A stretch of 64,000 bases of DNA from Pseudorhodoferax soli (GTDB lineage: Bacteria; Pseudomonadota; Gammaproteobacteria; Burkholderiales; Burkholderiaceae_C), in contig NZ_QPJK01000005.1 of NCBI RefSeq assembly GCF_003337555.1, positions 186,001 to 250,000 of the forward strand, written 5' to 3'. The first letter of the stretch is position 1; the number at the start of each line of letters is the position of its first letter. Made by a program: the position numbers and the translations under genes. The notes under the pieces are model-generated. The model made no database searches and was not told the origin of the DNA. It was given only the letters and a program-made list of their open reading frames with translations. Shown piece by piece: positions 27,118 through 39,053 of this stretch.

Positions 27118-28380
27118 TCAGCCGCCGCGGCGCATCATGTCGAAGAACTCGTTGTTGGTCTTCGTCGCACGCATGTTCTTGAGCATCAGCTCCATGGATT
27201 CGATCTCGTCCATGTTGTACATGAACTGGCGCAGGATGCGGCTCTTCTGCAGGATCTCGGGGGCCAGCAGCAGCTCTTCGCGGCGCGTGCCGCTGCGGTT
27301 CAGCTGCAGCGAGGGGAACACGCGCTTCTCGTACAGGCGGCGGTCCAGGTGGATTTCGCAGTTGCCCGTGCCCTTGAACTCTTCGAAGATCACTTCGTCC
27401 ATGCGGCTGCCGGTGTCGACCAGTGCAGTGCCGATGATGGTCAGCGAGCCGCCTTCTTCCACGTTGCGCGCCGCGCCCAGGAAGCGCTTGGGGCGCTGCA
27501 GCGCGTTGGAATCGACACCGCCGGTCAGCACCTTGCCCGACGAGGGCACGACGTTGTTGTAGGCGCGGGCCAGGCGCGTGATGGAGTCCAGCAGGATCAC
27601 CACATCCTTCTTGAGTTCGACCAGGCGCTTGGCGCGCTCGATCACCATTTCGGCCACGTGCACGTGGCGCGCAGCGGGCTCGTCGAAGGTCGAGGCGATG
27701 ACTTCGCCCTTGACCGAGCGCTGCATCTCGGTCACTTCCTCGGGGCGCTCGTCGACCAGCAGCACCATCATGTAGCTGTTGGGATAGTTGGCCGCGATGG
27801 CATGCGCGATGTGCTGCATCATCACCGTCTTGCCGCTCTTGGGCGGGGCCACCAGCAGCGCGCGCTGGCCCTTGCCGATGGGCGCGACGATGTCGATGAT
27901 CCGGCCGGTGATGTTCTCTTCGCCCTTGATGTCGCGCTCGAGCTTCATCTGCTCCTTGGGGAACAGCGGGGTCAGGTTCTCGAACATGACCTTGTGCTTG
28001 TTCTCTTCGGGGCCACCGCCGTTGACCTTGTCCAGCTTGTTCAACGCGAAATAGCGCTCGCCATCCTTGGGCGTGCGCACTTCGCCTTCGATCATGTCGC
28101 CGGTGTGCAGGTTGAAGCGCCGCACCTGGCTCGGGCTGATGTAGATGTCGTCCGTGCTGGCGGTGTAGCTGGTGTCCGGGCTGCGCAGGAAACCGAAGCC
28201 ATCGGGCAGGATTTCCAGCACGCCATCGGCAAACACCTGTTCGCCGGCACGCGCACGCTTCTTGATGATCGCGAACATCAGCTCCTGCTTGCGCATGCGG
28301 CCCGTGTTCTCGATCTCCAGTTCCTCGGCCTGCCGCAGGACTTCGGACACGTGCAGAGCCTTGAGTTCGTTTAAGTGCAT
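27118..28380 (-). CDS. rho: Transcription termination factor Rho
   Basis: 420 residues, standard length without the long insertion seen in actinobacteria. RNA-binding N-terminal domain with [10 protein letters not shown], then the ATPase with Walker A PPKSGKT, Walker [17 protein letters not shown], and the Q/R-loop region [18 protein letters not shown]. It is a hexameric RNA helicase that ends transcription. A leader of ~120 bases precedes it, which may serve the autoregulation known for rho genes. Confidence 0.98.
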   Translation of the reverse strand: MHLNELKALHVSEVLRQAEELEIENTGRMRKQELMFAIIKKRARAGEQVFADGVLEILPDGFGFLRSPDTSYTASTDDIYISPSQVRRFNLHTGDMIEGEVRTPKDGERYFALNKLDKVNGGGPEENKHKVMFENLTPLFPKEQMKLERDIKGEENITGRIIDIVAPIGKGQRALLVAPPKSGKTVMMQHIAHAIAANYPNSYMMVLLVDERPEEVTEMQRSVKGEVIASTFDEPAARHVHVAEMVIERAKRLVELKKDVVILLDSITRLARAYNNVVPSSGKVLTGGVDSNALQRPKRFLGAARNVEEGGSLTIIGTALVDTGSRMDEVIFEEFKGTGNCEIHLDRRLYEKRVFPSLQLNRSGTRREELLLAPEILQKSRILRQFMYNMDEIESMELMLKNMRATKTNNEFFDMMRRGG

Positions 28381-28506
28381 GGGATGACTCCGTCGGGGAG
28401 TTCAGTGGTGGCTTACGCGGGGGAGGTAGTGCGGATGAGGCGGCGAGCGCCTTGCACCTGAATCGAACCGCTGGCCCCTGGTGGGGGTCACGGTGAACTG
28501 CGGGGG

Positions 28507-28512
28507 ATTATG
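28507..28512 (-). promoter_or_regulatory. Candidate -10 element for rho
   Basis: The minus strand reads CATAAT, five of six to the -10 consensus, with CGGACA 15 bases further upstream as a weak -35. It would give a rho leader of about 120 bases, which includes a CCCC-TGGT-GGGG hairpin near 28475-28487. Confidence 0.4.
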
Positions 28513-28522
28513 ACAGGAAAGA

Positions 28523-28570
28523 TCGCCTGTCCGGGGAGCCGGTGCGTAGAAGACCGGTCCGGGCAGGCGA
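28523..28570 (-). terminator. Probable terminator after trxA
   Basis: A long hairpin (TCGCCTG/CAGGCGA extended through CCGG pairs and an inner CCGGT/ACCGG stem) begins 12 bases after the trxA stop; the downstream T tract is short (ATCTTTCC on the minus strand), so termination may be partial and let some transcripts run into rho. Confidence 0.6.
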
Positions 28571-28581
28571 GGGAGAGAAGC

Positions 28582-28914
28582 TCAGGCGAGCTGCTGGTCG
28601 ATGAAGGCGGTCAGCTGGGCCTTGCTCATGGCGCCGACCTTGGTGGCCGACAGCTCGCCACCTTTGAACAGCATCAGCGTGGGGATACCGCGGATGCCGA
28701 ACTTGGCGGGGATGTCGCGGTTCTCGTCCACGTTCATCTTGGCGATCTGCAGCTTGCCGGCATAACCCGTGGCGACGTCGTCCAGGATCGGGGCGATCAT
28801 CTTGCAGGGGCCGCACCATTCGGCCCAGTAGTCCACCAGCACGGGCGTGGCGGACTTCAGCACATCGGCTTCGAAGCTCGCGTCGGACACATGCTTGATC
28901 AATTCGTTGGCCAT
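28582..28914 (-). CDS. trxA: Thioredoxin 1
   Basis: 110 residues with the redox-active W33-C34-G-P-C37 and the conserved cis-proline segment GIRGIPTL. It reduces protein disulfides in the cytoplasm and can serve the APS reductase (cysH) of this genome. AAAGGAAG precedes the ATG. trxA beside rho is a common betaproteobacterial arrangement. Confidence 0.98.
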   Translation of the reverse strand: MANELIKHVSDASFEADVLKSATPVLVDYWAEWCGPCKMIAPILDDVATGYAGKLQIAKMNVDENRDIPAKFGIRGIPTLMLFKGGELSATKVGAMSKAQLTAFIDQQLA

Positions 28915-29000
28915 TGGTCGCTTCCTTTATGGTGATACGGTACGGCTAAAGTCGCGGCATTGTGACAGAAACCAAGTACCCAAGCGGGGCCCCAAAGGCT

Positions 29001-29026
29001 ATAGCCGCCATAGCCAAAGCGGCTAT
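29001..29026. repeat. Perfect inverted repeat between trxA and the flavoprotein gene
   Basis: ATAGCCGC-N10-GCGGCTAT lies 31 bases before the flavoprotein ATG. It may be an operator for that gene or a hairpin in its leader; no known regulator site was recognised. Confidence 0.5.
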
Positions 29027-29056
29027 TGAACAGGCGCCGTGCACGGCGGAAACAAC

Positions 29057-30337
29057 ATGAGGCAGGCCTTGCAAATCGCCGTGGTCGGCGGTGGTCCCGC
29101 AGGGCTGATGGCCGCCGAGCGGTTGGCCCGCGCAGGGCTGTCGGTCGACCTCTACGACGCCATGCCTTCGGTCGGCCGCAAGTTCCTGCTGGCCGGCAAG
29201 GGCGGGCTCAATCTCACGCATTCCGAGGACGCCGCGCGTTTCGTGGCGCGCTTCGGCGCGCAACAGGGCGCTGTGGCCGGCTGGCTTGCACGGCTGGATG
29301 CGCAGGGCGTGCGCGACTGGGCCGCGGGCCTGGGCGTGCCCACCTTCGTGGGCACCTCCGGCCGCGTGTTCCCGGCCGACATGAAGGCCGCACCGCTGTT
29401 GCGCGCCTGGCTGCACCGCTTGCGCGAAGCCGGCGTGCGCCTGCACATGCGGCACCGCTGGGGCGGCTGGGCCGCAGACGGCAGCCTGCAATTCGACGCG
29501 CCGGCCGGCCCGGTGCAGGCACGGCCGGCCGCCACGGTGCTGGCGCTGGGCGGCGCCAGTTGGCCGCGGCTGGGTTCGGACGCGGCCTGGGTGCCGCTGC
29601 TGGCGGCACGCCAGGTGGCGATCACGCCGCTGGCTGCGGCGAACTGCGGCTTCGACCTCGTGCCCACGCCGCGTGCGCAGGCCGGCGCCGGCTGGAGCGC
29701 GCATTTCGCCGAACGCTTCGCGGGCCAGCCCTTCAAGTCGGTCGCGTTGCGCTGCGCCGATGGCGATGGCGGCTGGTTCGCGCGCAAGGGCGAGTTCGTG
29801 GCCACGGCCACAGGCATCGAGGGCAGCCTGGTCTACGCCGCGTCGCGTCTGCTGCGCGAGGAGATCGACCGCGCGGGCCAGGCCCGGCTGTGGCTGGATC
29901 TGCTGCCCGACCGCACACCCGAGCAGGTGCTGGCCGCCTGCCGCCACCCGCGCGGCGCGCGTTCGCTGTCCAGCCACCTGAAGAGCCGGCTGGGGCTGGA
30001 CGGCATCAAGCTCGCGCTGCTGCACGAGGTGCTGGCGCCCGAGACCTTGCACGATCCGGCCGCGCTGGCCCAGGCGATCAAGGCCGCGCCCCTGCAACTG
30101 GCGGCGCCGCGCCCGGTGGCCGAAGCCATCAGCACCGCGGGCGGCGTGGCCTTGCAGGCGCTGGATGCGGGCCTGATGCTCCAGACCCTGCCCGGTGTGT
30201 TCTGCGCCGGCGAGATGCTGGATTGGGAGGCCCCCACGGGCGGTTACCTGCTGACCGCCAGCATGGCCAGCGGCGTCGTGGCGGCTGAGGGCGTTCTGGC
30301 CCACCTGGGCCAGGCCTCGCCGATTCACATCGCTTGA
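29057..30337 (+). CDS. BaiN-type NAD(P)/FAD-dependent oxidoreductase (TIGR03862-like flavoprotein)
   Basis: 426 residues. FAD loop VVGGGPAGLMAAE, the family motif GRKFLLAGKGGLNLTHS, and the C-terminal GEMLDWEAPTGGYLLTAS are those of the HI0933/BaiN flavoprotein family. The catalysed reaction is not established for this subgroup. The ATG was chosen over an in-frame GTG 18 bases upstream because of a GGCGGA ribosome site. A dyad (29001-29026) lies just before it. Confidence 0.88.
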   Translation: MRQALQIAVVGGGPAGLMAAERLARAGLSVDLYDAMPSVGRKFLLAGKGGLNLTHSEDAARFVARFGAQQGAVAGWLARLDAQGVRDWAAGLGVPTFVGTSGRVFPADMKAAPLLRAWLHRLREAGVRLHMRHRWGGWAADGSLQFDAPAGPVQARPAATVLALGGASWPRLGSDAAWVPLLAARQVAITPLAAANCGFDLVPTPRAQAGAGWSAHFAERFAGQPFKSVALRCADGDGGWFARKGEFVATATGIEGSLVYAASRLLREEIDRAGQARLWLDLLPDRTPEQVLAACRHPRGARSLSSHLKSRLGLDGIKLALLHEVLAPETLHDPAALAQAIKAAPLQLAAPRPVAEAISTAGGVALQALDAGLMLQTLPGVFCAGEMLDWEAPTGGYLLTASMASGVVAAEGVLAHLGQASPIHIA

Positions 30338-30388
30338 CCTGCGGGTGGGTAGGGGCGTCATGGCGCTCGCCGAGAATGCCGCCTGTCT

Positions 30389-31596
30389 ATGCCGTCTTCT
30401 CCTGCACCGCGGCGCCTCCGCCTCGTCCTCGCCGCCGTCGTCCTGATCGCCCTGGCCTATGGCCTGTACCGCTGGGGCTTTGCGGCGCCGCCGCCGCCCG
30501 CCTACGTGACGGCGCCCGTCACGCGGGCCGACATCGAAAACACGGTGCTCGCCAATGGCACCTTGCAGGCCTTCCGCCAGGTCAGTGTCGGTGCCCAGGT
30601 CTCCGGCCAGGTCAAGTCGCTCAAGGTCAAGCTCGGCGACGAGGTGCAGGCCGGCCAGCTGGTGGCCGAGATCGACTCCGTGCCGCAGCAGAACAAGATC
30701 CGCACCGCTGAGGCGGCGCTGGCCAGCATCCAGGCGCAGCTGGCCTCGGCCCGCGCCACGCTGGCCCAGAGCGAGACCACGCTCGGCCGTGAACGCCGCA
30801 TGCGCGAACAGGACGCGACCTCGCAGGCCAACCTGGACACGGCCGAGGCCGCAGTGGCCACCGGCCGTGCCAGCGTGAACGCGCTGCAGGCCCAGGTCGA
30901 ACAGGCCCGCATCACCGTGGAGACGGCGCGCGTGGACCTGGGCTACACGCGCATCGTCGCGCCGATCGCCGGCCAGGTGGTCGCCGTGGTGACCGAGGAG
31001 GGCACCACCGTCAACGCCAACCAGACCACGCCCACCATCATCATCGTGGCCCAGGTCGACACCATGACCGTGAAGGCCTCGATCTCCGAGGCCGACGTGA
31101 CGCGGGTGAAACCGGGGCAGCGCGTGTACTTCACCATCCTGGGCGAGCCCGACAAGCGCTTCGAGGCCAGCCTGCGCACCGTGGAGCCGGCCACCGACGC
31201 GATCAAGACCAGTGGCACCAGTGCGCTCTCGCCCTCGACCACGGGCAGCAGCACGGCCAGCGCCACGGCCATCTACTACAACGGCCTGTTCGACGTCGCC
31301 AACCCGGAGCGCGCGCTGCGCATCTCGATGACGGCCACGGTCTACATCGTGCGCGGCGAGGCCAAGGGCGCGCTGACGATCCCGGTCGGCGCGCTGGGCG
31401 TGCGCGCGCCCGACGGACGCCAGCAGGTGCGCGTGCTCGACGCGCAGGGCCAGGCCCAGCCGCGCAGCGTGCGCATCGGCATCGACAACAAGGTGCGCGC
31501 CGAGGTGCTCGAAGGCCTGCAGGAAGGCGAGCGCGTGGTGCTTGGCGACGCTCAGGCCCTGCGCGGCGGTGGCACGCGCATGGGGCCGCCGCCGCG

Positions 31597-31600
<4 letters not shown>
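30389..31600 (+). CDS. macA: Macrolide efflux periplasmic adaptor MacA-like
   Basis: 403 residues: one N-terminal membrane helix (~10-30), a lipoyl-type hairpin ([16 protein letters not shown]...), coiled coil (~100-180), and beta-barrel and proximal domains. It bridges the inner-membrane ABC protein MacB and an outer-membrane channel. No TolC-like gene is adjacent, so a channel encoded elsewhere must be used. Its stop overlaps the macB start (ATGA). Confidence 0.9.
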
Positions 31601-33621
<2,021 letters not shown>

Positions 33622-33645
33622 GGCCGAACTTCGGTCTACGGCGGT

Positions 33646-34677
33646 CTACGGCGGCAGCAGCGCCGAGGCGCTGAAGGGCTCGCCCTCGTCGGCCTCCCGC
33701 TGGTCCCAGCGCTGCTTGACCTGCAGCACCTGCGGCAGGATGGAGGCGAACACCGGCACCATCTCCGGGTCGAAATGCGATCCCGTGCCCTCGTGCAGCG
33801 CCTGCATGATGCGGTCCAGCGGCCAGGGCTCCTTGTAGGGGCGCCGCATGCTGAGCGCATCGAACACATCGGCGATGGCGACGATGCGCGCCGATTCCGG
33901 GATGTCCCTGCCCGCCAGGCCCTGGGGATAGCCCGAGCCGTCCCAGCGCTCATGGTGGGCCAGCGCCACCTCGGCCGCCAGCTGGAACACCGGCGCGCGG
34001 CTCTTGATCAGGATGCCGTGGCCGATGCGCGGGTGCGTGCGCATGATCTCCCACTCGGCTGCGTCGAGCTTGCCGGGCTTGCACAGGATGGTGTGGGGAA
34101 TGCCGATCTTGCCGGTGTCGTGCATGGGGGCGGCCAGCTCCAGCATGGCGGCCTGCTCGGGGTCCCAGCCCCAGGCCGTGGCCAGCAGCCGCGCATAGGC
34201 CGCCATGCGCCAGATGTGCACGCCGGTGTCGTTGTCGTTGTAGTGCCCGGCCTCGCCCAGCATGAAGATGGCCGTGCGGTAGCTGGCCTCCAGCGCCGTG
34301 GTGCGCACCAGCGACAGGTGGGTGCGCACGCGGGCGCGCACGATGGGCGGCGACACCGGCTTGACGATGTAGTCCACGCCGCCGGCGGCGAAGCCCGCGG
34401 CCTCGTCGCCGACCTCGGAGAGCGCCGTCACGAAGATCACCGGCGTGTCGCGCGTGGCCGGGTCGGCCTTCAGGCGGCGGCACAGCGCGTAGCCGTCCAT
34501 GTCGGGCATGCGGATGTCCAGCAGCACCAGCGCCGGCTGGTGCTTGTGGGCGGCGGCCAGCGCCTCGGCCCCGTCGCGGGCGAACACCAGCGGGTGTTCG
34601 TCGGCCAGGATCTGGCGCAGGGTGGCGAGGTTGGCCGGTTCGTCGTCGACGATCAGGATGGGCCGGCGGCGCTGCAT
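33646..34677 (-). CDS. Response regulator with HD-GYP domain (c-di-GMP phosphodiesterase)
   Basis: 343 residues. A receiver domain (~1-120, LLDIRMPDMDGYAL) is followed by an HD-GYP domain with HDTGKIGIPH and HHERWDGSGYP, the metal and c-di-GMP binding motifs, so it should hydrolyse c-di-GMP when phosphorylated. ATG 34677 has AAGGAG 8 bases upstream; an in-frame ATG at 34704 overlaps the stop of the large kinase (ATGA) but lacks a ribosome site. The kinase is the obvious phosphodonor. Confidence 0.92.
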   Translation of the reverse strand: MQRRRPILIVDDEPANLATLRQILADEHPLVFARDGAEALAAAHKHQPALVLLDIRMPDMDGYALCRRLKADPATRDTPVIFVTALSEVGDEAAGFAAGGVDYIVKPVSPPIVRARVRTHLSLVRTTALEASYRTAIFMLGEAGHYNDNDTGVHIWRMAAYARLLATAWGWDPEQAAMLELAAPMHDTGKIGIPHTILCKPGKLDAAEWEIMRTHPRIGHGILIKSRAPVFQLAAEVALAHHERWDGSGYPQGLAGRDIPESARIVAIADVFDALSMRRPYKEPWPLDRIMQALHEGTGSHFDPEMVPVFASILPQVLQVKQRWDQREADEGEPFSASALLPP

Positions 34678-34700
34678 GGAGGGGGCTCCTTGGGGCAGGT

Positions 34701-37700
34701 TCATGGGGTGTCGAGCAGGCGGCGCACACGGCGTTCTGCGCCACGGAAGTCGTAGCTGTCCAGCAGGTCCTGCAGGGCCTGGATGTCGCCCGGCGGCAGA
34801 TGCGGGCCCAGTTCGGCCAGCAGGGCCTCGGCCGGGCCGGGGTCGTCGGCATCGAGTGCGCGCAGCAGCGCCTGCAACAGCCGGGGCCGCTCGGTCGGCG
34901 CTGCCGGCGTGGCGGGTGCTGTGGGGAGGGGTGCAGCAGGGTGCGCGGACTGCAGCTGCCTGGCCGAAGCCACGGCCGTGGCCAGCGCCTGCTCCAGACG
35001 CTGCAGGCCAGGCGCCGGGTCTTCGCCGTGCTGCAGCGCCAGCTCGACCTCGGCGGCAGCCTCGGTGGTCTGCGGCAGGGCCAGGTGGGCGGCGCCGCCG
35101 CGCAGCCGGTGGGCCAGCGCGCCGGCCTGCTCGGTGTCGCCGGCCGCCACCAGCGCGCGGATCTCTTGTGCGTTGCTGACATGCTCGTCCAGGAAGCGCG
35201 CCAGGAAGCGCTGGTAGGCGCGCTCATCGGTCCAGATCTGCAGGCCCTGCGCGAGGTCGATGCCGGGCAACTCGGGCAGCGCCAGGGCTGCACGGCGCGT
35301 ACCGGGCGCGGCGACGGCTGCGGGCGTGCCGTCGCGCCCTGTCAGGCGCCGGATCAGGGTGATGGCCTCGGCCACGTCGAACGGCTTGCCGATGAAGCCG
35401 TTCATGCCGGCCGCCCAGGCCGCGTCCTGCTGGCTCTTGAAGGCCCCGGCCGTCAGCGCGACTACGGGCAGGTGGGCCAGCCGCGCTTCGCGGCGCAGTC
35501 GGCGGGTGGCCTCGATGCCGTCCATGACGGGCATCTGCACGTCCATCAGCACGATGTCCACAGGCTCGGCCGTGCTGTCGCCAAGCCGGTCCAGCGCTTG
35601 CTGGCCGTCGTTGGCCAGCACCACGGCCGCGCCGGCGCGCTGCAGGATGCGCTGGGCCACTTCGCGGTTGATCTCGCTGTCGTCCACCACCAGGATGAAC
35701 AGCCCGGCCAGTGGCTGCTCCTGCGCCGCCGGCCCGGCTGCAGGGCCCTCCGGCACGGCGCTGCGCCGGCGCTGCGCCTGCACCACCGCGTCGTACAGCT
35801 TGGAGCTGGTGAGCGGTTTGTCCAGCACCGCGTCGACCAGGTCGGGCCCGGCCTCGGCAAGCAGCGCGCCGCGCGCATGGGCCGTGACCATGATGACGAT
35901 GGGGCAGGCGTGCGGCGGCACGGAGGCACGGATCGCGCGCGCAGCGGCCAGCCCGTCCATGCCCGGCATGCGCCAGTCCAGCAGTACCACGTCGGGCAGG
36001 GTGTGCGTGGCCAGGCGCCGCTCGATGAAGGCCAGCGCATCGCTGCCCGAGGCCACGGCCTCCATCTGCCAGCCCAGCCCGCGCGCTGTGGCGACGGCGG
36101 CCTCGCACACGAGCGGGTTGTCGTCGGCCACCAGCGCCTGCACCTGCAGCATGGCGGGCGAGGAGAAGTGCGTGGCCGGCGCGGGCTCGAACGGCACCGA
36201 GAACCAGAAGGTGCTGCCCTTGCCCGGCGTGCTGTGCACGCCGATCTGCCCGCCCATGAGTTCCACCAGCTGGCGGCAGATCGCCAGGCCCAGGCCGGTG
36301 CCGCCGAAGCGCCGCGTGGTGGAGCTGTCGGCCTGCGCGAAGGGCGCGAAGATCTCGTCCACCTTGTCGGCGGGAATGCCGATGCCCGAATCGACCACCG
36401 AGAAGCGCAGCCGCACCTGGCGGCTGTCGCGGTGCTCCAGTTCCGTGTGCAGGGCGATCTGGCCACGCTCGGTGAACTTGATGGCGTTGGCGGTGAGGTT
36501 CACCAGCACCTGCTGCAGCCGCAGCGCATCGCCCATCAGCTGGCCGGCGCCGAGCGGTGGCGGCGAGATCACGAGTTCCAGCGGCCTGTCGCCGACGTTG
36601 GCGCCCATGATGGTGGCGACGTTGTCGATCACCTCGTCGAGCCGGAACGGCGCACGCTCGATCTCCAGCCGGCCGGCTTCGATCTTGGAGATGTCCAGCA
36701 CATGGTTGATGGTGCCCAGCAGGGTGCGCCCCGCCGCGTGGATCTTGCGCACCAGGTCCAGCGGCTCGCCTTGCAGCGAGCCATGTTCCAGCAGGTAGGC
36801 CAGGCCCAGGATGGCGTTGAGCGGCGTGCGCACCTCGTGGCTCATGTTGGCGACGAAGGCCGCCTTGGCCCGGCTGGCCTGTTCGGCCGCATCGCGGGCC
36901 TGCACCAGTTCGGCCTCGGCGCGCTCCAGGTCCGAGATGTCCTGCAGGAACACCACCGTGGCCGGCCCGTCGGACAGGTCCACCGCGGTGCAGGCCACCA
37001 GCACGGGCAGCAACTCGCCGTTCTTGCGGGTGCTGTGGACCTTGCCCGCATGGGCCGGCGCCGCCTGGGGGGCGGCGAGGATCGCGTGCGCATCGACCGC
37101 GAACGCCGCCCGCCAGGGGCTGCCCGCCAGGTTGTCGCCGCTGGCGTAGCCGTGCATCGCGAGGAAGCGCCGGTTGGTGTACTCGAAGCGCTCGCCACGC
37201 AGGATGGCGATGGCCGTCGGCGCGCCCTCGATCAGCATGCGAAAGCGCGCCTCCGACAGCTCCAGCGCGGTCTGGGCGCGCCGCGCCGTGATGTCGCGCA
37301 CCACGGCCAGGAAGCGCGGGCGGCGCTCGGCGGTGGCCGGCAGGTACTGCAGGAACACTTCGGCGGGGATCGGATGGCCGTCGCGGTGCCGGTGCACGAC
37401 CTCGACGAGCTGGGCCGGCTCTTGCCCTTCCACCAGCGGCCGCGTGCGCTCCAGGTACTGCGCGGGCGTGGTGTCCCAGAGCAGGTCGGTCGGCTTCATC
37501 CCGAGCAGTTCGTCCTCGGCGTAGCCGCTCATGCGGATCGCGCCTTCGTTGACGTAGAGGAACTGCAGCGTCTGGGCGTCCAGGATGAACACGCAGTCCA
37601 GCGTCTCGTCCAGCATGCTCTTGAAGTCGCGCAGCTCGGCCTCGTGCGCCGCCAATGCCTGGGCCGACTGCTGGCGTGCCGTCACGTCCATGTGGGTGCC

Positions 37701-39029
37701 TGCAAGGCGGATGGGCGTGCCGTCCACGCGGTTGCCGCGCGACAGGATCCAGACCCAGTGGCCGTCGGCATGCCGCACGCGGAACTCGGCCTCGAACCGC
37801 GGTGCGCGGCCTTGCGCGTGGTCGGTGGCCTGGGCCAGCACGCCGGCCACATCGTCGGGATGCAGCCGGTCTGCCCAGGGCCTGCGCTCCAGCTGCACCT
37901 GCGCCGGCGTCAATCCCAGCATGGAGCAGCCGCGCGCATCGAGCACGATGCGGCCGCTGTCCAGGCTCCATTCCCACAAGCCCAGGTCGGCCCCGCGCAG
38001 CGCCAGCGCCACGCGTTCTTCACTTTCCTGCCGCGCCGCACGGCTGGCCTGCTGCAGCGTTGCGACCTGCAGCCGGCGGCGCTGCAACAAGCCCAACCCG
38101 AGGCCGCTGCCCAGTGCCACCGCCGCGAACAGCAGGCCGTAGGTCTGCGCCTGCTGCCAGATCGGGACGTACAGGGCCTCCTTGGAGCGGCCCACGGCAA
38201 CCACCAGCGGGTGGTCGACGCGCACCTGGGGCGACAGCACCGTGCGCACTGCCACGAGCCGCTCCAGGCCGGCGCCGTGGTCGTTGACCAGGTTGTGCAG
38301 CGCGCCCGACGCCGCATGCTGCTGCCAGAACGAGCCGGCCTCCTGCAGATCCTCCAGCATGTCGCTGGCGGTCAACGGCGCCACCTGGAACAGCCGGCCC
38401 TGGCCGTGCAGCACCGTCGCCCACATGTCCGGCGCATAGGTGACCGAACCGAGCACGCCGCCGAAGTACTCTGGATCCAGCGTGGCGCTGACCACGTGCT
38501 GCACGCGGCCATCGGGCGCGAAGCCGGCACGCGCAGCGTTCATCGCGACGCTGCCCAGGTAGGAGCGGAACGGCGCCGACAGCGCCACCATGCCCGCCTG
38601 CGGGCCGCCGACGGCGGCGCGGAAGAAATCACGCTCGCCATAGTTGCGGCCCAGCAGTTCGGGCCGGTTGGCGGCCAGCACGGTGCCCTTGGCGTCCATC
38701 ACCGTCAACGTGCGCACGCCGGGCATCACATCCACCAGCGCATGCAGCGAAGCCTCGCCGACGCCGCCGGCCGGCGTGGGCCACTGGGCCGCGGCCTGCA
38801 GCGTGGTGCGCAGGGCCTGGTCGACGCTTTCCAGTTGGCGGCGGACATGGTGGTCCACGACCTGGGCCTGGGTCTGCAGGCGAACGCTTTCCGAGACGCC
38901 GACGCGCCGGTACTCCCGTGCGATGGCGTACACCATCAGCCCGGCCAGCACCGCAAGTACACCAACCAGCAGCAGCCATTCGCGCAGCAATGCAGACCAT
39001 AGGGTCCCTCGGACCTTATTTGCATCCAT
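34701..39029 (-). CDS. Multidomain hybrid sensor histidine kinase (sensor-PAS-PAS-PAS-HK-REC-REC-HPt)
   Basis: 1,442 residues. Membrane helices at ~15-33 and ~296-316 frame a ~260-residue periplasmic sensor of the Cache type. Three PAS domains follow (~340-460, 470-590, 600-705), then H731 (SHEVRTPL), the ATPase domain, two receiver domains with acceptors D1018 and D1163, and an HPt domain with H1307 (HRLRGGAAHL). The phosphate can therefore pass His-Asp-His inside one chain and on to the HD-GYP regulator encoded immediately behind it. The C-terminal ~60 residues resemble the helical tail seen after some HPt domains. The ligand is unknown. Confidence 0.92.
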   Translation of the reverse strand: MDANKVRGTLWSALLREWLLLVGVLAVLAGLMVYAIAREYRRVGVSESVRLQTQAQVVDHHVRRQLESVDQALRTTLQAAAQWPTPAGGVGEASLHALVDVMPGVRTLTVMDAKGTVLAANRPELLGRNYGERDFFRAAVGGPQAGMVALSAPFRSYLGSVAMNAARAGFAPDGRVQHVVSATLDPEYFGGVLGSVTYAPDMWATVLHGQGRLFQVAPLTASDMLEDLQEAGSFWQQHAASGALHNLVNDHGAGLERLVAVRTVLSPQVRVDHPLVVAVGRSKEALYVPIWQQAQTYGLLFAAVALGSGLGLGLLQRRRLQVATLQQASRAARQESEERVALALRGADLGLWEWSLDSGRIVLDARGCSMLGLTPAQVQLERRPWADRLHPDDVAGVLAQATDHAQGRAPRFEAEFRVRHADGHWVWILSRGNRVDGTPIRLAGTHMDVTARQQSAQALAAHEAELRDFKSMLDETLDCVFILDAQTLQFLYVNEGAIRMSGYAEDELLGMKPTDLLWDTTPAQYLERTRPLVEGQEPAQLVEVVHRHRDGHPIPAEVFLQYLPATAERRPRFLAVVRDITARRAQTALELSEARFRMLIEGAPTAIAILRGERFEYTNRRFLAMHGYASGDNLAGSPWRAAFAVDAHAILAAPQAAPAHAGKVHSTRKNGELLPVLVACTAVDLSDGPATVVFLQDISDLERAEAELVQARDAAEQASRAKAAFVANMSHEVRTPLNAILGLAYLLEHGSLQGEPLDLVRKIHAAGRTLLGTINHVLDISKIEAGRLEIERAPFRLDEVIDNVATIMGANVGDRPLELVISPPPLGAGQLMGDALRLQQVLVNLTANAIKFTERGQIALHTELEHRDSRQVRLRFSVVDSGIGIPADKVDEIFAPFAQADSSTTRRFGGTGLGLAICRQLVELMGGQIGVHSTPGKGSTFWFSVPFEPAPATHFSSPAMLQVQALVADDNPLVCEAAVATARGLGWQMEAVASGSDALAFIERRLATHTLPDVVLLDWRMPGMDGLAAARAIRASVPPHACPIVIMVTAHARGALLAEAGPDLVDAVLDKPLTSSKLYDAVVQAQRRRSAVPEGPAAGPAAQEQPLAGLFILVVDDSEINREVAQRILQRAGAAVVLANDGQQALDRLGDSTAEPVDIVLMDVQMPVMDGIEATRRLRREARLAHLPVVALTAGAFKSQQDAAWAAGMNGFIGKPFDVAEAITLIRRLTGRDGTPAAVAAPGTRRAALALPELPGIDLAQGLQIWTDERAYQRFLARFLDEHVSNAQEIRALVAAGDTEQAGALAHRLRGGAAHLALPQTTEAAAEVELALQHGEDPAPGLQRLEQALATAVASARQLQSAHPAAPLPTAPATPAAPTERPRLLQALLRALDADDPGPAEALLAELGPHLPPGDIQALQDLLDSYDFRGAERRVRRLLDTP

Positions 39030-39039
39030 TTTCGTGCAT

Positions 39040-39053
39040 TTAAGTCGACTTAA
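39040..39053. promoter_or_regulatory. 14-base palindrome before the large hybrid kinase
   Basis: TTAAGTCGACTTAA is a perfect palindrome in the short AT-rich patch ahead of the kinase ATG (39029). It could be the binding site of a dimeric regulator controlling the kinase and HD-GYP genes. Confidence 0.45.

Noticed and set aside
34800-39002. 1,400-codon plus-strand frame opposite the large hybrid kinase
   Set aside because: Long antisense frame produced by GC-rich codon bias; no start context or domain, while the minus strand encodes a full kinase.
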